A stretch of 64,000 nucleotides of DNA. Source: Devosia sp. LC5. GTDB lineage: Bacteria > Pseudomonadota > Alphaproteobacteria > Rhizobiales > Devosiaceae. Numbering within the stretch: position 1 is the first letter of the stretch; every line of letters starts with the position of its first letter. Below, piece after piece: positions 8,788 to 17,191 of this stretch. Where the stretch lies: the NCBI RefSeq assembly GCF_000735585.1, contig NZ_JNNO01000010.1, positions 32,764-96,763 of the forward strand, in the 5' to 3' direction. A program made the translations under genes and the position numbers. The notes under the pieces were generated by a model. The model did no database searches. It saw nothing but the letters and a program-made list of their open reading frames with translations, and was not told the DNA's origin.

Positions 8788-9876
8788 ATGTCCAAGGCTG
8801 CCGAAATCGACATCGCTTCCGTTTCCAAGATTTATGGAAAGACGACGGCAGTCGATGCCATCAGCCTCAAGATTCCGGCTGGCAGCTATTGCTGCCTGCT
8901 GGGACCGTCGGGCTGCGGCAAGACCTCGACGCTGCGCATGATTGCCGGGCACGAAAGCGTATCGGTGGGCGACATCGTGCTGGGCAAGACTGTGGTGACG
9001 CATCTGCCGCCGGCCAAGCGTGGAACGGCAATGATGTTCCAGTCTTACGCGCTGTTTCCTCATCTCGACCTGATCGACAATGTAGCCTTCAGCCTCAAAA
9101 TGGCCGGGGTCGACAAGGTCACGCGCCGGACCAAGGCGCTCGACATGCTCAAGCTGATGCAGATGGACGCCTATGCCAGCCGCAAGCCGGCGCAACTGTC
9201 GGGCGGCCAACAGCAGCGCGTGGCTCTGGCGCGTGCGCTCATCACCGACCCCGAAGCCCTGCTGCTGGACGAGCCGCTCTCGGCGCTCGATCCCTTCCTC
9301 AAGATCCGTATGCGCGCCGAGCTCAAGAAGCTGCAGAAGCAGCTCGGCATCACTTTCGTGCACGTGACCCATAGCCAGGAAGAGGCCATGGCGCTGGCCG
9401 ACATTATCGTGGTGATGAGCGAAGGCCGCATCGAGCAGGCTGCGAGCCCCCGCGAAGTGTTCGAGCGCCCCGCAACGGCATTCGTGGCCCGCTTCATGGG
9501 CGACCATAACGTCATATCCGGCAAGGTGGTGAATTCCGCCGACGGCCTTGTGACCTTCGAGATCGTTGGCGGCGGTACCTTCTCGGCCGCGGGCAAGCCG
9601 CGTACGCCAGGCGCCGATGTCGATGCCGCAGTGCGCACCGACCACGTCAGGATCGGCGAAAGCCCGATCAAGGGCCTTGGCTTCACCGGCATCGTCTCCA
9701 ATCTCGAATATCGCGGCGGCACGATAAAGCTGACCATCGAAGGCGCCGGCATCGCCGAATTCACCGCCATCGTCACCGACAAGGCCTTCTACGCGGCGCC
9801 AGTCGCGGTGGGCGATGCGGTGCCCCTCCATTGGGATATCGAGGACGCCATCGTCCTCGGCGCGCCCAATCCATGA
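8788..9876 (+). CDS. ABC transporter ATP-binding protein, polyamine/PotA type
   Basis: Cytoplasmic ATPase of 362 aa: Walker A GPSGCGKTS (about 39-47), signature LSGGQQQR, Walker B LLLDEPLSALD, H-loop HVTHSQEEA, and a C-terminal TOBE regulatory domain (about 275-355). It is the first gene of an operon with binding protein, two permeases, a racemase and a GNAT. ATG at 8788 follows GGGGAT; ATG at 8782 and TTG at 8776 are in-frame alternatives. The gene set is of the spermidine/putrescine type, but the enzyme genes downstream point to an amino-acid-like or hydantoin-like substrate. Confidence 0.94.
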   Translation: MSKAAEIDIASVSKIYGKTTAVDAISLKIPAGSYCCLLGPSGCGKTSTLRMIAGHESVSVGDIVLGKTVVTHLPPAKRGTAMMFQSYALFPHLDLIDNVAFSLKMAGVDKVTRRTKALDMLKLMQMDAYASRKPAQLSGGQQQRVALARALITDPEALLLDEPLSALDPFLKIRMRAELKKLQKQLGITFVHVTHSQEEAMALADIIVVMSEGRIEQAASPREVFERPATAFVARFMGDHNVISGKVVNSADGLVTFEIVGGGTFSAAGKPRTPGADVDAAVRTDHVRIGESPIKGLGFTGIVSNLEYRGGTIKLTIEGAGIAEFTAIVTDKAFYAAPVAVGDAVPLHWDIEDAIVLGAPNP

Positions 9877-9907
9877 CCACAAACCAGCAAACAGGGACGT
9901 TCAGGCT

Positions 9908-11197
9908 ATGACAGAGACTGCCAAGAAGACCGGCATTTCCCGCCGCAACTTGCTCAAGACCGGCGCTGCCGCCATGGCCGGTACGGCTCTCGGCACCGGA
10001 GCCATCACCGGCTTTCCCACTATCTGGGCACAGAATCCGATCACCCTGCGCCAGTTCGGCACGGGTGTGAGCAACCTCAATGCCATCGCTGAAAAGTGCA
10101 AGGAAGACCTGGGCATCACGCTGGAGATGACGGCGACGGATTCCGACGCGGCGGCCCAGCGCGCCGTTACCCAGCCTGACAGCTACGACATCGCCGATAT
10201 CGAATACTGGATTCTCAAGAAGGTTTTCCCGGCGGGCGTGATCCAGCCGATGGATACCAGCAGGCTGACCTATTACGACAAGATCGTGCCGCTGTTCAAA
10301 ACCGGCAAACTGCTACCCGACAGCGTCATCGCCCAAGGCACCGCGCCCCACACCGTGGGCTATGTCGATGCCCCCGACAGCAAGACCTTCGCCAAGGGCG
10401 AAACCGGTTGGTTCACCATGGTGCCGACCATCTACAACGCCGATACCCTGGGCATCCGTCCGGACCTGGTCGGGCGTGATATCACCACCTGGGCCGATAT
10501 CATGGACCCGGCCTTCAAGGGCAAGACCGCCATTATCAACGTGCCCTCGATCGGCATCATGGATGCGGCCATGATCATGGAAGCCATGGGCAATATCACC
10601 TATGGCGACAAGGGCAACATGACCACGGCCGAAATCGATGCGACCATCGATTTCCTGATCAAGGCCAAGCAGGATGGCCAGTTCCGCGCCTTCTGGAAGA
10701 GCTTCGATGAATCGGTGAACCTGATGAGTTCGGGCGAAGTGGTGATCCAGTCCATGTGGTCGCCGGCCGTTGCAGCCGTGCGCTCCAAGGGCATCGCCTG
10801 CACCTATCAGCCGCTCAAGGAAGGCTATCGCTCCTGGGGTGGTGGCCTGGGCCTTGCCGCGCATCTGCAAGGCGCGCAGCTCGACGCCGCCTATGAATAT
10901 ATCAACTGGTACACGTCCGGTTGGGTCGGCGGCTATCTCAACCGCCAGGGCTATTATTCAGCGGCCATGGAAACGGCCAAGGAATATATGTCGGCGGACG
11001 AATGGGGCTACTGGATCGAGGGCAAGGCCGCCACGGGCGATATCCTGGCGCCCGATGGGACCGTGATGGAGAAGGCCGGTGCCATTCGCGATGGTGGCTC
11101 ATTCGAAGAGCGCATGGGCAAGGTCGCCTGTTGGAACTCGGTGATGGACGAAGACCGCTACATGGTCCGCCGCTGGAACGAGTTCATCGTGGCCTGA
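9908..11197 (+). CDS. ABC transporter substrate-binding protein, PotD type, Tat-exported
   Basis: Periplasmic receptor of 429 aa. The N-terminus has a twin-arginine signal (SRRNLLK at about 11-17, followed by a hydrophobic Ala/Gly stretch and PTIWAQ). That implies export of a folded protein, usual for many PotD relatives in this order. The body has the spermidine/putrescine-receptor fold (DIADIEYWILKKV, GETGWFTMVPTIYNAD, VIQSMWSPAVAAVRSKG). AGGGA upstream supports ATG 9908. Ligand not predictable from sequence alone. Confidence 0.92.
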   Translation: MTETAKKTGISRRNLLKTGAAAMAGTALGTGAITGFPTIWAQNPITLRQFGTGVSNLNAIAEKCKEDLGITLEMTATDSDAAAQRAVTQPDSYDIADIEYWILKKVFPAGVIQPMDTSRLTYYDKIVPLFKTGKLLPDSVIAQGTAPHTVGYVDAPDSKTFAKGETGWFTMVPTIYNADTLGIRPDLVGRDITTWADIMDPAFKGKTAIINVPSIGIMDAAMIMEAMGNITYGDKGNMTTAEIDATIDFLIKAKQDGQFRAFWKSFDESVNLMSSGEVVIQSMWSPAVAAVRSKGIACTYQPLKEGYRSWGGGLGLAAHLQGAQLDAAYEYINWYTSGWVGGYLNRQGYYSAAMETAKEYMSADEWGYWIEGKAATGDILAPDGTVMEKAGAIRDGGSFEERMGKVACWNSVMDEDRYMVRRWNEFIVA

Positions 11198-11220
11198 TGA
11201 CGGCGAGGGGGCCGGTGAGG

Positions 11221-11339
11221 CCCCCTCATCCGGCGCTTCGCGCCACCTTCTCCCACAAGGGGAGAAGGGGAGTTCGTTGAGCTCTCCGTGGTCCCTTCTC
11301 CCCTTGTGGGAGAATGTGCCCGAAGGGCGGATGAGGGGG
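11221..11339. repeat. head-to-head pair of intergenic palindromic repeats
   Basis: Two ~47-base copies of one repeat lie in inverted orientation (11221-11270 and 11293-11339). Each contains a small GC hairpin (GGCGCTTCGCGCC or GCCCTTCGGGC) and the core CTCCCACAAGGGGAGAAG. Together they could fold into one long stem between the binding-protein stop and the permease start. Another copy lies at 48871-48917, and the core stem recurs at 38155-38177. The pair may lower expression of the permeases relative to the receptor. Confidence 0.8.
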
Positions 11340-11362
11340 CTGCAGATGTCAGGGACAAGCCA

Positions 11363-12220
11363 ATGAACAACCTTCTGAGCCGCGCCACGCCCTACCTGCA
11401 GGCGGCGCCGCTGCTTCTCATTCTCGGCTTCTTCCTCGCCATCCCGATCCTGCTGCTGCTGATCGTCAGCTTCTGGGACTACGACTTTGCCGGCATGTAC
11501 CCCGATTTCATGACGCTCAACTATGCCGAGACGCTCGGGAGTTGGGTCACCTGGAAAACCTACGGCAATACGTTGAAATTCGCAGCCATGGTCTGGGCGA
11601 TCACCGCTTTTGTCGGTTTCTGGGTCGCCTACTTCCTGGCCTTTCATGTGCGGACGGCGACCATGCAGATGGTGCTATTCCTGGTCTGCACCGTCCCCTT
11701 CCTCACGTCCAACATCATCCGCATGATCTCGTGGATTCCCGTGCTTGGCCGCAACGGGTTGATCAATTCCGGGCTGGTCGGGGCCGGCGTCATCGATCAG
11801 CCGATCGAATGGTTGCTCTATTCCGATTTCGCGGTGATCCTGGCCATGGTCCATCTCTATACGCTGTTCATGGTGACGCCCATTTTCAACACCATGATGC
11901 GCATCGACAAATCGCTGATCGAGGCGGCGCGCGACGGTGGCGCCAAGGATTGGCAGATCATCTGGAATGTCATCCTGCCGCTAGCCAAGCCCGGCATCGC
12001 CATTGGCACAATCTTCGTGGTGACGCTGGTCATGGCCGACTTTTCGACGGTTCAGGTCATGTCGGGCGGCCAGTCCGCCTCGGTAGCGCTGATGATGCGC
12101 AACCAGATGAGCCTGCTGCAATATCCAGCCGCCGCGGCAAATGCCATCGTGCTGCTCGTGCTGGTGCTGTTCATGGTGGCGGGCATCCTGCGCATCGTCG
12201 ATATCAGGAAGGAACTCTGA
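11363..12220 (+). CDS. ABC transporter permease, PotB type
   Basis: Inner-membrane subunit (285 aa, six hydrophobic segments) with the binding-protein-dependent transport loop EAARDGGAKDWQIIWNVILP (about 189-208) that docks on the ATPase. AGGGA at the right distance supports ATG 11363; the longer frame starting at 11288 would translate the palindromic repeat and is rejected. Followed after 1 base by the second permease. Confidence 0.93.
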   Translation: MNNLLSRATPYLQAAPLLLILGFFLAIPILLLLIVSFWDYDFAGMYPDFMTLNYAETLGSWVTWKTYGNTLKFAAMVWAITAFVGFWVAYFLAFHVRTATMQMVLFLVCTVPFLTSNIIRMISWIPVLGRNGLINSGLVGAGVIDQPIEWLLYSDFAVILAMVHLYTLFMVTPIFNTMMRIDKSLIEAARDGGAKDWQIIWNVILPLAKPGIAIGTIFVVTLVMADFSTVQVMSGGQSASVALMMRNQMSLLQYPAAAANAIVLLVLVLFMVAGILRIVDIRKEL

Positions 12221-12221
12221 G

Positions 12222-13040
12222 ATGGGCAGCGAGAAACGCACCCCCGGATTCTATATGCTGGCAGCTCTCTTCATACTGTTCGTGCTGTTCCTCTATGGTC
12301 CGCTTTCCGCCGTGTTCATCCTCAGCTTCCAGGGGCCGCAGGGCGGGCTGACCTTTCCGCTCAATGGCGTCTCCCTCCGTTGGTTCCAGAACCTGTTCGA
12401 GACCCAGGCCGTCGGCAATTTCGGCGCCAGCTTTGGCCGCTCGCTGGCGCTGGGCCTGATGGTGATGATCGCAACAGTGCTGGTATCGCTGCTCGCCGGG
12501 CTTGCCTTCCGCCGCAAATTCCTTGGTGCGTCGCCGCTGTTCTATCTTACGGTCGCCAGCCTCGTCGTGCCCTCGATCATTGTGTCGCTCGGCATAGGCG
12601 TTCTGTTCCAGCAGATCGGCATCCAGCCCAACTGGTTCAGTTCGGGTTTCGGCGCCCATCTCACCTGGACGCTGCCGTTTGGCGTGCTGATCATGTTCGC
12701 CGTGTTCAACCGCTTTTCGTCCGCCTACGAGGAGGCAGCGCGCGACCTCGGGGCCTCGTCATGGCAGACCTTCTATCATGTGGTTCTCCCCATGATCGCC
12801 CCCAGCCTGATCGGCGTTGGCCTCTTCGGCTTTTCGCTGAGCTATGACGAATTCGCCCGCACGCTGATGACCTCGGGCAGTTCCAACACCCTGCCGCTCG
12901 AAATCTACGGCATGACCACCAATGTCACGACGCCCGTGCTCTATGCCTTGGGCACGGTGACGACACTGTTCTCATTCCTCGTCATCCTGGTCACGCTCGG
13001 CACCATCCTGTGGGTCAATCGCCGGCGGGCTCAATCATGA
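12222..13040 (+). CDS. ABC transporter permease, PotC type
   Basis: Second permease, 272 aa, six membrane segments, with the EAA loop EEAARDLGASSWQTFYHVVL (about 173-192). The start ATG at 12222 follows AGGAAGGA located in the end of the previous gene. Its stop overlaps the start of the racemase gene (ATGA), so the enzyme genes belong to the transporter operon. Confidence 0.93.
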   Translation: MGSEKRTPGFYMLAALFILFVLFLYGPLSAVFILSFQGPQGGLTFPLNGVSLRWFQNLFETQAVGNFGASFGRSLALGLMVMIATVLVSLLAGLAFRRKFLGASPLFYLTVASLVVPSIIVSLGIGVLFQQIGIQPNWFSSGFGAHLTWTLPFGVLIMFAVFNRFSSAYEEAARDLGASSWQTFYHVVLPMIAPSLIGVGLFGFSLSYDEFARTLMTSGSSNTLPLEIYGMTTNVTTPVLYALGTVTTLFSFLVILVTLGTILWVNRRRAQS

Positions 13041-13771
13041 ACCGCATCGCCGTCATCAACCCCAACACCACCGCCAGCATGACGGCGACCATCGCCCATG
13101 CCGCGCGGCTGGTGGCGGCGCCAACCACCGAGGTCGTTCCGGTGACCTCGAGCATGGGCCCGGTGTCGATCGAAGGCTATTATGACGAAGCCTTCGCCCT
13201 GCCCGGCCTGTTGCGCGAGATCGGCAGGGCCGAGCGCGAAGGCGCCGCCGCGGCGGTGATTGCCTGCTTCGACGATACTGGGCTCGATGCTGCCCGTGCC
13301 ATGGTGCGTATACCGGTAGTCGGTATCTGCGAGGCGGCACTGGCGACAGCCGCCTTCATCGCCAAGCGTTTCACCGTGGTGACGACGATGGAGCGCTCGC
13401 TCGTGCCGATCGAGGAACTGGCGCATCGTTATGGCATGACTGGCCGTGCCCGCATTCGCGCTGCCAATATCGCGGTGCTCTCGCTTGAAGACCCCAATTC
13501 AGGTGCCCGTGACCAGCTGCGCAGCGAAATCGTTCGCGCCATTGCCGAGGACAATGCCGAAGCCATCGTGCTGGGCTGCGCCGGCATGGCGGACCTCGCC
13601 AAAACCCTGAGCCGGGAATTCGGGCTGCCAGTCATCGATGGCGTTGGCGCAGCGGTGAAACAGGCCGAGGCCTTGGTGGCGCTGGGGTTGACGACCAGCA
13701 AACGCGGCGCCTATGCCGCGCCTCTGGTCAAGCGCTATGATGGCGCGCTAGCCGAGTTTGCTCCCGCATGA
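13037..13771 (+). CDS. aspartate/glutamate racemase family protein (hydantoin racemase-like)
   Basis: A 244-aa cytoplasmic enzyme of the cofactor-independent Asp/Glu/hydantoin racemase superfamily. The start INPNTTASMT and two catalytic cysteines, C77 (VIACFDDTGLD) and C181 (VLGCAGMADL), fit the two-base proton-transfer mechanism; the sequence is nearest the hydantoin racemase branch (COG4126). It is translationally coupled on both sides (ATGA overlaps with permease and GNAT). It probably acts on the imported compound. No hydantoinase or carbamoylase gene is in the window, so the substrate remains open. Confidence 0.85.
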   Translation: MNRIAVINPNTTASMTATIAHAARLVAAPTTEVVPVTSSMGPVSIEGYYDEAFALPGLLREIGRAEREGAAAAVIACFDDTGLDAARAMVRIPVVGICEAALATAAFIAKRFTVVTTMERSLVPIEELAHRYGMTGRARIRAANIAVLSLEDPNSGARDQLRSEIVRAIAEDNAEAIVLGCAGMADLAKTLSREFGLPVIDGVGAAVKQAEALVALGLTTSKRGAYAAPLVKRYDGALAEFAPA

Positions 13772-14580
13772 ACCGGACCATTCGCACGCTGACATTGGCA
13801 GAAATCCAGCACCTGCTGGATTGGGCGGCCGCCGAAGGCTGGAATCCCGGGCTTGACGATGCGCAGCCTTTCCACGCCGCCGATCCCGGTGGGTTTTTCG
13901 GCGCCTTTGTCGGCGAGCAGATGGTCGCCGGCATCTCCGCTGTCGCCTATGACGCCCATTTTGGTTTCATCGGTCTTTATATCTGCCATCCCGACTGGCG
14001 CGGACAGGGTCACGGCAAGGCCGTGTGGGATACTGCCATGGCCCACCTTGGCTCCCGCACCGTAGGGCTCGATGGGGTAGCTGAGCAGCAAGCCAATTAC
14101 GCAAGCATGGGTTTCGTGCCGGTCTATGAAACCATCCGCATGAGCGGAACATTGCCCGACCGCCCCGCCCATCTCCAAAGCCCCTCGCCCGGATATCTCA
14201 ACGAGATCCGCGAATTGGACCGCCTATGCTTCCCCGCCCCACGCGATGCCTTTTTGCGGCATTGGCTCGCCCCACCGCGCCATAGCCTTGTGCACCGAAC
14301 CGGCGGCACGATCGACGGCTACGCCGTGCGCCGTCCGTGCCGCGAGGGCTCCAAGATCGGCCCTCTCTTCGCCCATACGATGCATGCTGCCACCAACATC
14401 CTGACCGCCCAATCCGGCACCATCCATATCGACGTCCCGGCCTTCCAGACTGAATGGCTCTCAAACTTATCGAGGCTTGGCTTCCGGAAGGGTTTCACAA
14501 CGCGCCGCATGTACAGGGGCAAGCCACCTTCTATGCACATGCCCGCTGTCTTCGGCATCTCCAGCCTCGAACTCGGCTGA
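13768..14580 (+). CDS. GNAT family N-acetyltransferase, two-domain
   Basis: Predicted acetyl-CoA-dependent acyltransferase of 270 aa. The N-terminal GNAT domain (about 1-130) shows the acetyl-CoA loop HPDWRGQGHGKAVWD (about 74-88). The C-terminal half (about 140-265) resembles the YitH/Acetyltransf_18 extension found in some two-domain GNATs. It is last in the transporter operon, coupled to the racemase gene, so it may acetylate the racemase substrate or product. A simple Rho-independent terminator was not seen in the 127-bp convergent gap that follows. Confidence 0.85.
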   Translation: MNRTIRTLTLAEIQHLLDWAAAEGWNPGLDDAQPFHAADPGGFFGAFVGEQMVAGISAVAYDAHFGFIGLYICHPDWRGQGHGKAVWDTAMAHLGSRTVGLDGVAEQQANYASMGFVPVYETIRMSGTLPDRPAHLQSPSPGYLNEIRELDRLCFPAPRDAFLRHWLAPPRHSLVHRTGGTIDGYAVRRPCREGSKIGPLFAHTMHAATNILTAQSGTIHIDVPAFQTEWLSNLSRLGFRKGFTTRRMYRGKPPSMHMPAVFGISSLELG

Positions 14581-14707
14581 CCAAAGGCGCTAGGCTGTTT
14601 CCGCGAGGCGGCCCGTCTGATCGCGGGGGACAAATCATGGCCAATGTGCCCGCGCAATTCACCCGACCCGCATTATTGCGAGCGGCCCTCATGGCGGCCA
14701 GCCAGCC

Positions 14708-15478
14708 TCAGCGCTGGATATGCCCGCCATCGGCAATGATGGTCTGACCGGACATGATCCTGGCGTCGTCGGAGGCGAGCCAGAGGGCGAGGCGGGCTAT
14801 ATCCTCGGGGGCAACCAATTGCTGGATCGCCTGGCGGCCCAGCGTTTCGCGGATATAGGCGGGATCATTTGCCGAAGCCTGGCTCCGCTCGGTAAGCGTG
14901 CGCCCGGGCGCAATGCACATGACGCGGATTCCATATGGGCCAAGGTCGCGAGAGAGGCATTGAGTGAAGCCGCCGATGGCCGCCTTGGCCGTGCCATAGG
15001 CGATGAGCCCGGCAGCCCCTTGCATCCAGGAGGTCGATCCCAGGTTGATAATGGTGCCGCCCCCCGATTGCTTCATGTCCGGCGTGACGGCCTGGGCCGC
15101 AAATGCCAGATGCCGCAGATTTACGGCCATGCGATCATCCCAGTAGCCGGGCGTCACCGTTTCGAAATCGTGGCGCTCGTCGTGGCCGGCATTGTTGATC
15201 AGAATTTGGATCGGCCCAAGTTGCTGGCGCAGCGTCGATATGGCGGCGATAAGAGCCGGGATATCGGCTACATCGGCGCCGGTTGCTGCAGCGGTTCCGC
15301 CTGTGGCCACGATCGCGTCACGCGCTGCCTCGGCGCCCTCGACGTTGCGGTCGATAATGCCGACAAGGGCGCCATGCCGGGCAAAGGCCAAAGCCATGGC
15401 TTTGCCGATACCCGCTGCTCCACCCGTGACGATGACCGGCTTGCCGGCAAGGCTATGATAGCTGTTCTCCCGGCTCAT
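14708..15478 (-). CDS. SDR-family aldose 1-dehydrogenase (XylB-like)
   Basis: NAD(P)-dependent short-chain dehydrogenase, 256 aa. It has the TGGAAGIGKA cofactor loop (about 18-27), NNAG, Ser in GSTSW, and the catalytic YGTAK. The stretch NNAGHDERHDF...YWDDRMAVNLRH resembles Caulobacter D-xylose dehydrogenase XylB, so it probably oxidises a free sugar to its lactone. It is the last gene of the sugar-acid operon and overlaps the stop of the IclR-SMP-30 gene, which carries the matching lactonase domain. Confidence 0.88.
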   Translation of the reverse strand: MSRENSYHSLAGKPVIVTGGAAGIGKAMALAFARHGALVGIIDRNVEGAEAARDAIVATGGTAAATGADVADIPALIAAISTLRQQLGPIQILINNAGHDERHDFETVTPGYWDDRMAVNLRHLAFAAQAVTPDMKQSGGGTIINLGSTSWMQGAAGLIAYGTAKAAIGGFTQCLSRDLGPYGIRVMCIAPGRTLTERSQASANDPAYIRETLGRQAIQQLVAPEDIARLALWLASDDARIMSGQTIIADGGHIQR

Positions 15479-17181
15479 CCGGCAAAGGCCCCGCCCCGCT
15501 GGCCGCGCACGCCCGGATCGAAGGCGAAAAGGCCGCCCGATAGGGGTGCTTCCACCAGCATGCGCTCGGCGAGGCGGATGCGCCCGGAGGTGATGTAGAG
15601 ACGGTCGAGATTGGGGCCCCCAAAGGCGCAGCTCGATGGGCGCGGCACGGGCACGCCGACGACACGATCAAGCCGTCCATCGGGTGCGTAGCGGCGCACC
15701 GCCCAGCCGTCCCAGACAGCCACCCAGAGATAGCCTTCGGCATCGACACTCATGCCATCCGGCTTGCCCTCGGAGGGCGGGATCTGCACGACGACGCGGC
15801 GATTGGCTATGGTGCCGGCAGCAAGATCGAAGTCATAGGCGAAGATGCAGCCCAGCGCGGAATCGGCGAAGTACATGATCTTGTCGTCGGGGCTCCAGCC
15901 CATGCCGTTGGAGACGGTGAAGCCGGTATCGACGCGGCGCCAGCTGGCATCGGGTTCGATGCAGTAAAGGCTCCCCGACGGTCCCGAGGCGTCGAGCGCC
16001 ATGCTGCCCGCCCAGAACCGGCCACGCCGGTCGCACTTGGCGTCGTTGAACCGGTTGGTGGCAATGTCGGCCTCCGGATCAACCACTGGGGTCAGCGCGC
16101 CGCTGGCGATATCGAGCAGTTCCAGCCCGTTCTGCGTCATGACGGCATGCCCGCCACCCAGGCGCGGCGCGATGGAGGTGACCATGCGCGACATCTTGGT
16201 GGTGGTATTATTCCCATTGGCGGGATCGAAGGCGTGGACGCTGGGCGACAGGATATCGAGCCACAACAATTTGCCGTCCTGCTCGCTCCAGGTCGGCCCT
16301 TCGCCCAGATGAGCCGCGACCGGCAGCACACATTCGGCATTGGCGTGAACCAGCGCGCGCGGGCGCTCGGGCGCAGTGATGCTCATGGCGGTGGCTCCGA
16401 CATTGCCAGAAATGCGGCGTGCGGCCTCCATCAGATCGCGGCCGATAATGTGCAGGCGATCGATCGGCAGCCGCTCGCGCGGGCCGGAGACGCCGATGGC
16501 CGCAATGGGCTCATGGCGGTGATCGAGTACGGGGGCGGCGACCGAGACGACGCCAGCCACATGCTCCTCGATCGAAAGCGCATAGCCGCGGGCCCGGGTC
16601 AGCGCCAGGTCGGTCAGCAGTTCGGCCTCGTTGCCCGGCACCTTGGCCGGGTCATTGGAGGCGCGCAGTTCGGCGATCAGCTCGCGCTGCCGATGCGGCG
16701 TCAGGAAGCCCAGCAGGGCCTTGCCCCCCGCAGTGCAATGCAGCGGCGCGCGCCGGCCGACCTCGATGCGGAAGCCGAAGGCATCGGCGGATAGCCTCCG
16801 ATCGATATAAAGGATCGAGCCGTTTTCCAGCTCGCAGAGCGACACGGTTTCGCTGGTCATGTCGGCCAGCCGATCCAGCTCTGGCGCCGCAGCGCCGCGC
16901 AGGTCGAATTCATCCCACACTTTGTGGGCCAGTTCGAACAGGCGCGGTCCCAGCCGATAGGTCTGGTCGGCCTCGTTGAAGCGGATCAGCCGGAATTCCA
17001 GCAAGGCCTCAAGAATGCGGTGCAGCGTCCCCTTGGGAAAGCCCGTGAGCTTGATCAACTGGGTGAAGCGCTGCGGCCGGTCCACTTCGCCAAGCAGGTC
17101 GAGAACGTAGAGACCCTTGCCGAGCGCCGAGGTGCCCTGGGGCATCTCGTGCTCGCCGATGCGCTTGAGTTCTATTGCCAT
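15475..17181 (-). CDS. IclR transcriptional regulator fused to SMP-30/gluconolactonase domain
   Basis: One uninterrupted 568-aa frame. Residues ~17-75 are an IclR winged helix (KLTGFPKGTLHRILEALLEF). Residues ~90-262 are the IclR ligand domain (RRAPLHCTAGGKALLGF). Residues ~268-568 are a six-bladed SMP-30 propeller with the three usual metal ligands: E294 in GEGPTW, N425 in VSNGMGWSPD and D475 in KPDGMSVD. Members of the second family open sugar lactones. The protein would thus be both a DNA-binding regulator and a lactonase, or a regulator with a propeller sensor. An internal ATG (16386, M266) could give a free lactonase, but its ribosome binding site is poor. The gene overlaps the aldose dehydrogenase gene by 4 bases. 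Confidence 0.92.
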   Translation of the reverse strand: MAIELKRIGEHEMPQGTSALGKGLYVLDLLGEVDRPQRFTQLIKLTGFPKGTLHRILEALLEFRLIRFNEADQTYRLGPRLFELAHKVWDEFDLRGAAAPELDRLADMTSETVSLCELENGSILYIDRRLSADAFGFRIEVGRRAPLHCTAGGKALLGFLTPHRQRELIAELRASNDPAKVPGNEAELLTDLALTRARGYALSIEEHVAGVVSVAAPVLDHRHEPIAAIGVSGPRERLPIDRLHIIGRDLMEAARRISGNVGATAMSITAPERPRALVHANAECVLPVAAHLGEGPTWSEQDGKLLWLDILSPSVHAFDPANGNNTTTKMSRMVTSIAPRLGGGHAVMTQNGLELLDIASGALTPVVDPEADIATNRFNDAKCDRRGRFWAGSMALDASGPSGSLYCIEPDASWRRVDTGFTVSNGMGWSPDDKIMYFADSALGCIFAYDFDLAAGTIANRRVVVQIPPSEGKPDGMSVDAEGYLWVAVWDGWAVRRYAPDGRLDRVVGVPVPRPSSCAFGGPNLDRLYITSGRIRLAERMLVEAPLSGGLFAFDPGVRGQRGGAFAG

Positions 17182-17191
17182 GCTGATCCCG

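Noticed and set aside
16384..16386. SMP-30 domain annotated as a separate gene
   Set aside because: The frame is continuous with IclR and the internal ATG has a poor ribosome binding site. Kept only as a possible secondary start.
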